The notes: generated by a model from the letters alone, not told the origin. Positions 1-6,383 are shown, counted from the stretch's first letter. The stretch: 10,685 nt of DNA from Taishania sp964580465 (GCA_964580465.1 CAZOKJ010000055.1:1-10685); one strand, 5' to 3'. Translations and numbers: made by a program.

Positions 1-104
1 TGGAGCAAGTTAAGGAGCTTGAAAAAAAAATAAATAGCAGACCAAGGAAGCGTTTTCAATTTGAAAATCCTATATTTGTAATGGACAAATTATTGTTTAA
101 TTAA
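1..104 (+). CDS. 3' end of an unidentified protein, cut by the left edge
   Basis: Reading from base 3, an open frame of 33 codons runs to a TAA at 102-104. The other two plus-strand frames stop within the first 35 bases. The visible peptide begins with a charged, helix-like stretch (EQVKELEKKINSRPRKR) and ends in a more hydrophobic tail (...FVMDKLLFN). The Lys/Glu spacing would suit the end of a coiled coil. The gene begins outside the window and no family can be named. It runs in the same direction as the barrel gene at 152, with a 47-bp gap, so the two could be co-transcribed. A perfect TAnnTTTG box (71-78) lies inside this frame but has no -33 partner at the right distance. Confidence 0.55.
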   Translation, partial: EQVKELEKKINSRPRKRFQFENPIFVMDKLLFN

Positions 105-151
105 AAAGTTGCATTTGTGACTTGAATCCAGCATTTGTTTAAAACATTTTT

Positions 152-880
152 ATGAAAAAGCTAACTTTATTTTTACTTGCTTGTTGTTTATCTTCAACAG
201 GAATTACTCAATCAGACATGACAAGCAGACTATCATTAGGTTTAGAATTTTCTACTGATATGGCTTTTCGAAGTCTAAAAAACAAAGACCAATCTTTTCT
301 TTATCAAAATATCATAGATGAACGTGCTATTGTTGAAATTCCAAGGTTTGGTTATACATCTGGGATTCAATTTGCTTACGCTTTCAATCCTTTGTTGAGC
401 TTAGAACTCGGAGTAAAATACGCTTCAAGGGGTTTTGACATTTACTACCATGATGCAGCAATTGTCTTATATCCATTCTACACCGAAGATCTTTTGAAAG
501 TAAGGTATCAACAAATTTACCAATACATTGACCTTCCTTTAAGGCTTAACTTTACTATAGGTAACAAAGCTGTCAAATTTAGCTCAGGCATAGGCTTGTC
601 AACCAATTTCTTTTTGCGTCAAAGCGTACACTTTAAGCAAACTTATACTGATCATGTGGAAAAAGGTTCGACATTTATTACTAAAAAAGATGTTTCTTAC
701 CTAAACAGCGTCAATGTTGCTCCTTTCATTGCAATAGGAATGTGCTACGACATCAATGAAAAGATGTTTATGCGCATTGAACCCGTTGTAAAATACGGTA
801 TTATTTCCACTACAAATACTCCAATCCGTGAGCACCTATTTGAATTTGGAATTAATTTCGGCTACTTTCTTCGTTTCTAG
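152..880 (+). CDS. Outer-membrane beta-barrel protein (PorT-like/OMP_b-brl type)
   Basis: This 242-residue protein starts with a signal peptide: two Lys, then a hydrophobic core over about residues 4-17, with likely cleavage near GITQ/SD. The mature part alternates short polar/aromatic strands with turns, for example GIQFAYAF, LSLELGVKYASRGFDIYY, IYQYIDLPLRLNF and FMRIEPVVKYG. It ends on an aromatic strand, EFGINFGYFLRF. A C-terminal Phe on the last strand is typical of proteins folded by the BAM machinery, and the length suits a small barrel of about eight strands. Small barrels of this kind are common in Bacteroidota and mostly have no known function; no substrate or partner can be inferred here. 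The ATG at 152 is chosen because the signal peptide begins there. No good intrinsic terminator follows on this strand. An early LLAC could suggest a lipoprotein but lies too near the N-terminus. Confidence 0.8.
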   Translation: MKKLTLFLLACCLSSTGITQSDMTSRLSLGLEFSTDMAFRSLKNKDQSFLYQNIIDERAIVEIPRFGYTSGIQFAYAFNPLLSLELGVKYASRGFDIYYHDAAIVLYPFYTEDLLKVRYQQIYQYIDLPLRLNFTIGNKAVKFSSGIGLSTNFFLRQSVHFKQTYTDHVEKGSTFITKKDVSYLNSVNVAPFIAIGMCYDINEKMFMRIEPVVKYGIISTTNTPIREHLFEFGINFGYFLRF

Positions 881-881
881 C

Positions 882-911
882 AAAAAAAGAAGCTGCCTGT
901 CAGACAACTTC
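882..911 (-). terminator. Intrinsic terminator of the minus-strand gene, strand-asymmetric through G-U pairs
   Basis: Read on the minus strand, bases 911-889 form a hairpin of up to 10 bp around a 3-nt loop, followed at once by seven U (888-882). Two of the pairs are G-U wobbles. On the plus strand the same positions become C-A mismatches and no T run follows. The site therefore suits the minus-strand gene ending at 937 but is poor for the barrel gene ending at 880. Confidence 0.65.
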
Positions 912-936
912 TAGATAATTTAAACTCAAATTTTGA

Positions 937-1434
937 CTAAATCAATCCTCTTTTGCGCAAAGCTTGTTCAACATCTTTATCGATAGTTCTATTCGCATTA
1001 CGCATCAAATCTTGACTTTCATCATAGATTGAAAATTGATTTGTATTTAACTTTTCATACGCTTTCAATAGCGTTAAATCTTTTCCATTATTTTTAAAAT
1101 GATCTTTCAACTCATTAATGTCATCAATGTTTAAGTATTTCTGATAAACAGGGGCTAATATTTCCATTGCCATATCAAAACGTTCCCAAGCATACTCTTC
1201 TTCAAATTTTTTCCATACATCATCTTTGATTGCACCGTGAAAACGTCGTGAATTTCTTAATAACATCTTAATATCATTAAGTGTCGAATTTAAAAATGGT
1301 CCTGACTTGTACATTTCTTTAAAGGCATCTCGATATTCACGTTCTGGAGTATTTTGTCCAAAAGTGACGGTTGTAGTTAGCATCATCATCAAAAATAAAA
1401 AGGTTTTACATTGTTTTTTTACTACAGTTTTCAT
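937..1434 (-). CDS. Secreted or periplasmic protein of unknown function, weakly DUF2059-like
   Basis: This 165-residue protein has a clear signal peptide: KTVVKKQCK, then a Phe/Leu/Met-rich core, with likely cleavage after TVTFGQ (about residue 27). The mature domain is predicted all-helical, highly charged and without repeats or cysteines. The stretch LAPVYQKYLNIDDINELKDH (about residues 93-112), followed by NNGKDLTLL, resembles the pattern of DUF2059 proteins (pivYqkyft.edlkel..fy.s..Gkkl). That resemblance is by eye and weak. The gene stands alone and converges with the barrel gene to its left; a TAnnTTTG box lies 46 bp upstream and an intrinsic terminator follows directly. The ATG at 1434 is chosen because it opens the signal peptide. 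Export is well supported; the function is unknown. Confidence 0.7.
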   Translation of the reverse strand: MKTVVKKQCKTFLFLMMMLTTTVTFGQNTPEREYRDAFKEMYKSGPFLNSTLNDIKMLLRNSRRFHGAIKDDVWKKFEEEYAWERFDMAMEILAPVYQKYLNIDDINELKDHFKNNGKDLTLLKAYEKLNTNQFSIYDESQDLMRNANRTIDKDVEQALRKRGLI

Positions 1435-1479
1435 ATTTATTCCGTTTTTAAGTATTTTATAAAAACACTTTGTTTAAAG

Positions 1480-1487
1480 CAAATGTA
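1480..1487 (-). promoter_or_regulatory. Candidate -7 box (TACATTTG) for the secreted-protein gene
   Basis: On the minus strand TACATTTG fits the Bacteroidota -7 consensus TAnnTTTG exactly. It would start transcription about 40 nt before the ATG at 1434. Only a partial -33 sequence (GTTA) sits about 20 bp further upstream, so the call rests mainly on the -7 box and its position. Confidence 0.45.
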
Positions 1488-1643
1488 ATGAATACAAATC
1501 TTCATTAATAACTTTTTAACGGACGACACTTTGTTACTTGTGAATCGATATTTTCTTACAACCAATGCATGCCCATTTATCTCAAAAAATCAAAATACTT
1601 AACAGTTTTTGTTTTTTAATTTATGATTTAATGTCCATTTTTT

Positions 1644-1675
1644 TTTGATTTATACGTATTTATTTCTTAAATTAG
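1644..1675 (+). promoter_or_regulatory. Candidate -33/-7 promoter of the ArsR-type gene
   Basis: TTTG at 1644-1647 is followed after 20 bp by TAAATTAG (1668-1675), one mismatch from TAnnTTTG. The predicted start is near 1681, giving a leader of about 45 nt. The surrounding DNA is very AT-rich, so a chance match is possible. No second promoter was recognised in the rest of the 1435-1725 gap. Confidence 0.35.
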
Positions 1676-1694
1676 TTAGCATAAATAGTTAATT
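1670..1694 (+). promoter_or_regulatory. Imperfect palindrome over the start region of the ArsR-type gene (possible operator)
   Basis: A 25-bp segment beginning AATTA and ending TAATT has symmetric outer arms, with further symmetric TA steps inside. It overlaps the proposed -7 box and start point. ArsR-family repressors commonly bind AT-rich imperfect palindromes at their own promoters, so autoregulation is a reasonable inference. The symmetry is imperfect and the base composition makes chance palindromes likely. Confidence 0.25.
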
Positions 1695-1725
1695 CAATAA
1701 CCTTTTACAAATAAATAACACTATT

Positions 1726-2151
1726 ATGGGTGCACCAAAATATCAAATTTATGATGAAGCGGAGATATTGATAGCGAAGATGTTTCAGGCATTTTCCACT
1801 CCAGCTAGAGCCAAAATTATACTGCTTCTAACATCAAAGGATAAAACTGTATCCTCGCAAAAAGAACTACAAAAAGAACTTGGGCTATCTCAATCCACAG
1901 TTTCAAAACATTTATCGAAAATGTTTAGCGGAGGTGTCTTAGAAGCTTCTTTAGCTACAGATTCTGTTCAAAAGAAAAGCTGTTTAAAGTATAGAGTAAA
2001 CAGCATAGCAACTGCCAAAATAATTGAATTTGGAAAGTGGATGGAGGAATCATCAGAACGTTTTTCAAAATATCAAAGCGACAAGCTAATTACGTTTTGC
2101 GATTTCTTTAGCAAACAATTGAGACATCTGAATTTTGAAGCTCCTTCGTAA
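1726..2151 (+). CDS. ArsR-type winged-helix transcriptional regulator
   Basis: This 141-residue cytoplasmic protein carries a winged-helix fold. FSTPARAKIILLL (23-35) matches the entry helix of ArsR-family proteins, where an LadptRlkIL-like segment is usual. SSQKELQKELGLSQSTVSKHLSKM (43-66) is the helix-turn-helix, with QSTVSKHLSKM as the DNA-recognition helix. GGVLEAS to LKYRVN (69-92) forms the wing. A C-terminal helical tail (about 95-135) probably makes the dimer. There are only two cysteines (86 and 125), neither in the recognition-region CxC arrangement of classical metal sensors, so arsenic or cadmium sensing is not supported. No transporter or redox gene stands next to it; the next gene converges from the far side of a 275-bp gap. 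The ligand and target genes are unknown, and self-regulation is possible through the palindrome at 1670-1694. Confidence 0.85.
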   Translation: MGAPKYQIYDEAEILIAKMFQAFSTPARAKIILLLTSKDKTVSSQKELQKELGLSQSTVSKHLSKMFSGGVLEASLATDSVQKKSCLKYRVNSIATAKIIEFGKWMEESSERFSKYQSDKLITFCDFFSKQLRHLNFEAPS

Positions 2152-2426
2152 TCAGTATTTTTTTCATTGAGTTTAGTTGAACTTTCATCTTACATTCTAA
2201 GAGTGTGAGGTGTATTTTTGTGTCCAAAAATGAGATTTTAGCTAAAAAGGCATAGTTTTTCACTATTTTTCGTTGCTTTTAATTTAATTTGGATATCTTT
2301 TTGAGAATATTTTTTAGAAATTATGTGGAAATTGGTTTTTTACAATGAAAAATGGATATCAAACTTTTATTTGGTTGACTGGCATATCGGTATATGGCGA
2401 TATAGTCAAAAACAGCATAAATACTC
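2152..2426. other. Convergent intergenic gap with no supported gene
   Basis: This gap separates the ArsR-type gene (+) from the end of the GNAT gene (-). It is AT-rich and holds two hairpins. One is a 7-bp A/T-rich hairpin at 2214-2231 whose left arm overlaps a TATTTTTG box. The other is the larger structure at 2375-2409. Neither has the GC-rich stem plus T run of an intrinsic terminator. A plus-strand open frame starting at 2323 runs antisense into the GNAT gene and is not credible as a gene. Confidence 0.6.
2375..2409. repeat. Interrupted 12-bp inverted repeat with an alternative inner stem
   Basis: TTGACT (2375-2380) pairs with AGTCAA (2404-2409). Inside these arms ATATCG (2384-2389) pairs with CGATAT (2398-2403), leaving GGC as a bulge and an 8-nt loop. 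Alternatively CATAT (2383-2387) pairs with ATATG (2392-2396) around CGGT, so two inner folds exclude each other. No T run follows on either strand. It lies 18 bp beyond the stop of the GNAT gene and could protect the 3' end of the deoC operon mRNA or bind a protein. Confidence 0.5.
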
Positions 2427-2981
2427 TCATTCACAACAAATTAAATGCTCCATCACCTTCCCTACCAATATCTTCTCACCCATCACTTTAAACCCCAACT
2501 TCAAATACAACTTTTTCGCTTCTGGATTTTCCCTATCCACCAACAAACCAACTCTTTCCCCTTGTTTATCAACCAATTCATCAATAACATACTGCAACAA
2601 CTTTGCTCCATATCCTTTACCTTGATAATTGCTTAACACTCCAAAAGAATCAATGTAATACTCTCCTTCTTCCGTTTCATCTTCAGGTTGAAATGGGATG
2701 CCATAATTAGTTTCTATAAATGCCTGTATGGGTTCACGTAAACACGTCAATTTTCCTCCATCGTACACATTAATTGCCCCAATGACCTCTTCGTTTTCTT
2801 GCAATACCCAACAATTTTCGAACGAATATTGATTACTCTCTTTTTCGACAAAATGGAGCATAAAATCATACGCTTTTTGATGATCCTTAACACCAATAAA
2901 TTCATAAACTATTTCCTCCATTGCTAACAATAGACAAGCGGCAATTTCAGGAGCGTCTTCTTTTCGTGCTTTTCGTATCAT
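2427..2981 (-). CDS. GNAT-family N-acetyltransferase, last gene of the deoC operon
   Basis: This 184-residue cytoplasmic protein has the GNAT fold. The N-terminal strand and helix (IRKARKEDAPEIAACLL, 2-18) is the usual opening. EYYIDSFGVLSNYQGKGYGA (107-126) is motif A, with the acetyl-CoA pyrophosphate loop Q120-G-K-G-Y-G125. RENPEAKKLYLKLGFKV (150-166) is motif B. GNAT enzymes transfer an acetyl group from acetyl-CoA to an amine; the acceptor cannot be read from the sequence. The start lies 3 bp after the stop of the dead dehydrogenase gene, so it is almost certainly co-transcribed and probably translationally coupled. It may acetylate a metabolite or a protein linked to deoxyribose or aldehyde metabolism, but that is inference from position only. 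A small insert (about 85-105, with acidic EDETEEGE) precedes motif A. Confidence 0.85.
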   Translation of the reverse strand: MIRKARKEDAPEIAACLLLAMEEIVYEFIGVKDHQKAYDFMLHFVEKESNQYSFENCWVLQENEEVIGAINVYDGGKLTCLREPIQAFIETNYGIPFQPEDETEEGEYYIDSFGVLSNYQGKGYGAKLLQYVIDELVDKQGERVGLLVDRENPEAKKLYLKLGFKVMGEKILVGKVMEHLICCE

Positions 2982-2984
2982 ACA

Positions 2985-3863
2985 TTAGTATATTGTCCCA
3001 ACACCTCCTCCTGTTTCAATTTGGTGCCATGTAGTTTTAACGGCCATAAATGCTGTGATTTGGTGTAAAGATTGTGCTTGTTCATTTGTCCAATCTTGTA
3101 TTCTTTCTACAACAGTTTTTACATTTAAAGAAGTTGACTGTTTAACTTCGTTTGCATTTTGCAATTGAGCTCCTAAATAAAAGGCATTAACATCCATGTG
3201 ATTTGCCATTACTTCAGCCAGCTCTTCCGGCTTTCCTGTAAGGATATTAACAACACCACCTGGTACATCCGATGAATGAATCACTTCTGCAAATGTAATT
3301 GCACACAAAGGCAATTGTTCAGAAGCTGCTACAACACAAGTATTTCCACTAGTAATTACAGGAATAACTTGAGATACCAAGCCTATCAATGAGGTAGCTT
3401 GATCAGCTATAATCGTAACAACACCCAGTGATTCTAAAGTTGAAAAATTCAAATGAGAACTTGCAACGGAGTTAACAGAACCTGTAACTTGTGAAATTTT
3501 GTCACACCAGCCGGCATAGTACACAATGCGATCACAAGCTAGTTCAACTTCTTTCTTAGCTGTTTCCAAACTCACCCCTTGCAAACACAATTCTTCAACA
3601 AATTGGGCAGATCGGCTCTCCAACATTTCTGCTATTCGATACAAAATTTGACTTCTATTAAAAGCTAATTTTCCATTCCAAGATGGATAAGCCTTTCGAG
3701 CAGCTACTATAGCGTTTTTTACATCTTTTTTAGAACACCAGCACATATTGGCCAATTTTTCTCCTGTTGCATTCACTGGTGTGTAATAACGTCCTGATTC
3801 TGTTCGAGGAAATGCGCCTCCAATGTAAATTTTATATGTTTTAAGTACTTTCAAACGTTCCAT
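2985..3863 (-). CDS. Short, catalytically dead aldehyde dehydrogenase-like protein (ALDH16 second-domain type)
   Basis: This 292-residue protein aligns by eye to the NAD-binding half of the dehydrogenase encoded just upstream. IYIGGAF (12-18) matches LFIDGQF, YYAGWCDK (115-122) matches YYAGWADK, SGNTCVV (172-178) matches CGNTVVL, and PGGVVNILTG (201-210) matches PDGVVNILSG. Catalytic features are missing. ADQATS replaces the PWNFP loop with its oxyanion Asn, alanines replace the cofactor-binding Lys, FYLGAQ replaces FTGSTE, and the ELGGK glutamate and entire cysteine-nucleophile domain are absent. The tail (about 255-292) is unlike a normal ALDH C-terminus. The ALDH16 family has an active N-terminal ALDH domain fused to a shorter inactive one; here 479 plus 292 residues gives 771, close to such proteins. 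It is probably a non-catalytic partner or scaffold of the upstream enzyme. The sequence is clean and in the operon, so it is not a decaying fragment. Confidence 0.8.
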   Translation of the reverse strand: MERLKVLKTYKIYIGGAFPRTESGRYYTPVNATGEKLANMCWCSKKDVKNAIVAARKAYPSWNGKLAFNRSQILYRIAEMLESRSAQFVEELCLQGVSLETAKKEVELACDRIVYYAGWCDKISQVTGSVNSVASSHLNFSTLESLGVVTIIADQATSLIGLVSQVIPVITSGNTCVVAASEQLPLCAITFAEVIHSSDVPGGVVNILTGKPEELAEVMANHMDVNAFYLGAQLQNANEVKQSTSLNVKTVVERIQDWTNEQAQSLHQITAFMAVKTTWHQIETGGGVGTIY

Positions 3864-3865
3864 GA

Positions 3866-5305
3866 CTAATCAATAAAATTCAAATATGCTTCTAAACCGT
3901 GAATCCCTCCTTCTCTACCATAACCACTTTCTTTAACTCCTCCAAAAGCTGAAGCGGGATCGAATTTGTTATAAGTATTACCCCAAATAACCCCCGCTTT
4001 CAAGGCTTTATTTAATTGCAACATACGTGCTCCATTCGTTGTCCAAATTCCAGCTGCTAAACCGTAAGCTGTGTTATTAGCTTTTTGAATAGCTTCATCA
4101 ACTGTTCTGAACGTTTGAATCGCTAAAACGGGGCCAAAAATTTCTTCTTGAGTTATTCTGTTGGATTGAGTTGCATTGATAAATAACGTAGGTTTACAAT
4201 ACCAACCGTCTTCTGGAAGTAATTTAGATGATTCATATATTTCTGTTCCTTCTTCTTTTCCAATTTGAATATAGTGGTGAATTTTGTTCCACTGTTGTTC
4301 TGAATGAATTGCTCCAATGTCTGTATTTTTATCCAAAGGATTACCAACAATTAACTGATCGACACGCTTTTTCAACTTGGTTATGAAGGTATCAGCAATT
4401 GATTCTTGAACCAATAAACGGGAACCAGCACAACAAACATGTCCTTGATTAAAGAAAATGCCTTTCACAATTCCCTCTACAGCTTCTTCTATTGGGGCAT
4501 CTTCCAAAACAATATTGGCAGATTTCCCTCCCAATTCCAACGTGCATTTCTTATTAGATGTAACACACAAAGCGTGTATCTTTTTGCCAACCTCTGTTGA
4601 ACCTGTAAATGCTATTTTTTTAACTTCATCATGGCGAACAATTGCTTCGCCCGCATCACCAAAACCAGATAAAATATTGACAACACCATCAGGTAGACCT
4701 GCATCTTGCAATAATTCAGCTAGTTTGTAAGCTGTCAACGGAGACGTTTCTGCTGTTTTTAGCACAACTGTATTGCCACATGCCAATGCTGGTGCAATCT
4801 TCCAAGCAGCCATCAGCAAAGGAAAATTCCAAGGAATGATTTGTCCCACCAATCCAATTGATTCAAATTTTCGACCTGGAAAAGCATACTCCAATTTATC
4901 AGCCCAACCAGCATAATAGAAAAAATGTTGGGCTGCTAATGGAATATCAAAATCTTTTGATTCCTTGATAGGCTTACCAGTATCCAAGCTTTCTATAATA
5001 GCAAATTCACGTGCTCTTTCTTGTAATAAACGAGCTATGCGAAAAAGATACTTTCCTCTTTCCTTTGGAGAAGTATTTTTCCACACTGTTTCATACGCTT
5101 TTTTAGCTGCATTTACAGCGTGTCCTACATCTTTTTCTGCTGCTTTTGCAACTTTGGCTAATACATCTCCGGTAGAAGGATTGATGGTTTCAAAATATTC
5201 TTTTGACTCAGATGGAACAAATTGTCCATCAATAAATAAGTCGTATTGTTCTTTCAATTCTATGTGTGAAGTTCCTTCTAAAGAAGGTGCATATTCCCAT
5301 TTCAT
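3866..5305 (-). CDS. NAD(P)-dependent aldehyde dehydrogenase, active-site complete
   Basis: This 479-residue cytoplasmic enzyme has the usual ALDH length. All key motifs are visible: PWNFP (158-162) with oxyanion Asn160, the cofactor lysine K183 in VLKTAE, FTGSTEVG (233-240) of the Rossmann fold, the general base E257 in ELGGK, the nucleophile C291 in GHVCCAGSR, EEIFGPV (387-393), and a C-terminal SGYGREGG stretch. The reaction is oxidation of an aldehyde to a carboxylic acid. Because deoC starts the operon 9 bp upstream and its product is acetaldehyde, acetaldehyde to acetate is the likely reaction in the cell; this is inference from context. The downstream gene begins 2 bp after the stop in a different frame and encodes a dead ALDH half, so the pair may form a two-subunit ALDH16-like complex. 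The ATG at 5305 is the first in frame and gives a short N-terminal extension before the YDLFIDGQF strand. Confidence 0.92.
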   Translation of the reverse strand: MKWEYAPSLEGTSHIELKEQYDLFIDGQFVPSESKEYFETINPSTGDVLAKVAKAAEKDVGHAVNAAKKAYETVWKNTSPKERGKYLFRIARLLQERAREFAIIESLDTGKPIKESKDFDIPLAAQHFFYYAGWADKLEYAFPGRKFESIGLVGQIIPWNFPLLMAAWKIAPALACGNTVVLKTAETSPLTAYKLAELLQDAGLPDGVVNILSGFGDAGEAIVRHDEVKKIAFTGSTEVGKKIHALCVTSNKKCTLELGGKSANIVLEDAPIEEAVEGIVKGIFFNQGHVCCAGSRLLVQESIADTFITKLKKRVDQLIVGNPLDKNTDIGAIHSEQQWNKIHHYIQIGKEEGTEIYESSKLLPEDGWYCKPTLFINATQSNRITQEEIFGPVLAIQTFRTVDEAIQKANNTAYGLAAGIWTTNGARMLQLNKALKAGVIWGNTYNKFDPASAFGGVKESGYGREGGIHGLEAYLNFID

Positions 5306-5314
5306 AAGCTTATT

Positions 5315-6196
5315 TTAATCGATTGAAAAATAATCTGTTGATTGATACACTCCAGTTTGTTGTTTGACAAGTTGCAACAACACGTCATTTGCTAAGCTAC
5401 TAGCGCCAAATCGAAACCATTCATTGGTCAACCAAGCTTCTCCTAGAGTTTCATAAACCATCACCAAGTAATTCAACGCCAATTTAGCAGATGAAATACC
5501 ACCAGCAGGTTTCATTCCCACCATTTGGCCCGTTGCTTCATAATGATCTTTAATTGCATTCAACATCACATAGGTAACTGGCATTGTAGCAGCAGATTGA
5601 ATTTTACCAGTTGAAGTTTTAATAAAATCTGCTCCCGCATGAATGGCAATGTCGCTCGCTAATCGAACATTGGACAAATCACCTAGTTCACCAGTTTCCA
5701 AAATAACTTTTAAGCGTGCATTTTTACACTTGTCTTTTATCGCTGCAATTTCATCAAAAACGTAATTGTATTCACCTGACAAAAACTTGCCTCTAGAAAT
5801 AACCATATCAATTTCATCAGCTCCATCATCTAAAGCTAATTGAGTATCTTGTAACTTTGTTGCTAAATTCACTTGTCCCGAAGGAAATGCCGTTGCCACA
5901 GAGGCAACTTTCACAGGTGAGTTTTCTACAGCTTTTTTTGCCACTCCTACCATAGAAGGATAGACACAAACCGCAGCTACTGTAGGTAAATCAGGATAAG
6001 CATCGTGTAAATGAAGTGCTTTGTAACACATTTGTTCCACTTTTCTGGGCGTATCTTTTCCCTCTAAAGTTGTTAAATCAATCATATTTAGCGTTAATTT
6101 TAACGCATTGATTTTACTTTCTCCTTTGAGACTTCGCGATTGAAAATGTGCTACACGTTCTTCAACTCCTATTGTATCAATGGTTATTTTTTTCAT
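5315..6196 (-). CDS. deoC: Deoxyribose-phosphate aldolase (DERA)
   Basis: This 293-residue TIM-barrel class I aldolase reversibly splits 2-deoxy-D-ribose-5-phosphate into glyceraldehyde-3-phosphate and acetaldehyde, the last step of deoxynucleoside breakdown. Catalytic residues can be placed against E. coli DERA: K193 in FIKTSTGK forms the Schiff base, K229 in GMKPAGG is the second lysine, and D130 in DEIDMV and D40 in MIDLTTL complete the relay. The N-terminus is about 25 residues longer than in E. coli, and RFGASSL near the C-terminus matches the longer DERA branch that includes the human enzyme. It is the first gene of a four-gene operon; the dehydrogenase that can remove acetaldehyde follows after 9 bp. 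The ATG at 6196 gives a plausible start, with a TAnnTTTG box 22 bp upstream and operator-like repeats behind it. Confidence 0.95.
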   Translation of the reverse strand: MKKITIDTIGVEERVAHFQSRSLKGESKINALKLTLNMIDLTTLEGKDTPRKVEQMCYKALHLHDAYPDLPTVAAVCVYPSMVGVAKKAVENSPVKVASVATAFPSGQVNLATKLQDTQLALDDGADEIDMVISRGKFLSGEYNYVFDEIAAIKDKCKNARLKVILETGELGDLSNVRLASDIAIHAGADFIKTSTGKIQSAATMPVTYVMLNAIKDHYEATGQMVGMKPAGGISSAKLALNYLVMVYETLGEAWLTNEWFRFGASSLANDVLLQLVKQQTGVYQSTDYFSID

Positions 6197-6218
6197 TTTA
6201 TTAAAAGAGGTGTTGAGT

Positions 6219-6226
6219 CAAAAATA
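6219..6226 (-). promoter_or_regulatory. Candidate -7 box (TATTTTTG) of the deoC operon
   Basis: On the minus strand TATTTTTG is an exact match to TAnnTTTG. It would start transcription about 17 nt before the deoC ATG. No TTTG is found at the -33 distance, which may mean an activator is needed or that a different promoter is used. Confidence 0.45.
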
Positions 6227-6231
6227 CGCAT

Positions 6232-6290
6232 AATAACAACACTGTTATTTGAGCATCTGACAAGTTAGTAAATAATGACTGTTAATAACA
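6232..6290. promoter_or_regulatory. Operator-like inverted repeats upstream of deoC
   Basis: AATAACA (6232-6238) and TGTTATT (6243-6249) form a perfect 7-4-7 inverted repeat directly behind the deoC -7 box. A second palindrome, TGTTAATAACA (6280-6290), reuses the same AATAACA half-site 31 bp further upstream. Binding at the first site would block RNA polymerase between the -7 and -33 regions, as expected for a repressor. No regulator gene for this operon is in the window next to it. Confidence 0.45.
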
Positions 6291-6383
6291 TCAAAATAAA
6301 TGCTTTTTTTAGAATAAAATTGTTAAATCTCCTTATATATAAGCAACCTTTTGCACAAAATTGGGTATTAAAATTAGAAACAT

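Noticed and set aside
111..138. Direct repeat GCATTTGT at 111-118 and 131-138, two near -7 boxes 20 bp apart
   Set aside because: Each differs from TAnnTTTG and lacks a -33 partner at the right spacing. Repeats of 8 bp are expected by chance in AT-rich DNA.
173..190. LLAC near the N-terminus of the barrel protein as a lipobox
   Set aside because: The Cys is residue 11, leaving too short a hydrophobic region, and the -2 Leu is atypical. The mature part looks like a barrel, so an ordinary signal peptide is preferred.
2214..2231. 7-bp hairpin ATTTTTG/CAAAAAT as terminator of the ArsR-type gene
   Set aside because: The stem is almost entirely A-T, no T run follows, and it lies more than 60 bp after the stop codon.
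2323..2625. Plus-strand open frame of 100 codons starting in the gap after the ArsR-type gene
   Set aside because: Two thirds of it is antisense to the well-supported GNAT gene, the peptide has no family-like pattern, and no promoter is seen.
2985..3863. Short aldehyde dehydrogenase as a pseudogene truncated by mutation
   Set aside because: The frame is intact, fold motifs are conserved, the tail is distinct, and the length matches the shorter inactive domain of ALDH16 proteins.
4965..5318. Plus-strand open frame of 117 codons antisense to the active aldehyde dehydrogenase
   Set aside because: It lies entirely opposite conserved ALDH and deoC-end coding sequence and is explained as a shadow frame.
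6332..6343. Perfect 12-bp palindrome CTTATATATAAG
   Set aside because: It is an alternating AT sequence, lies away from both proposed promoters and shares no half-site with the repeats near deoC.
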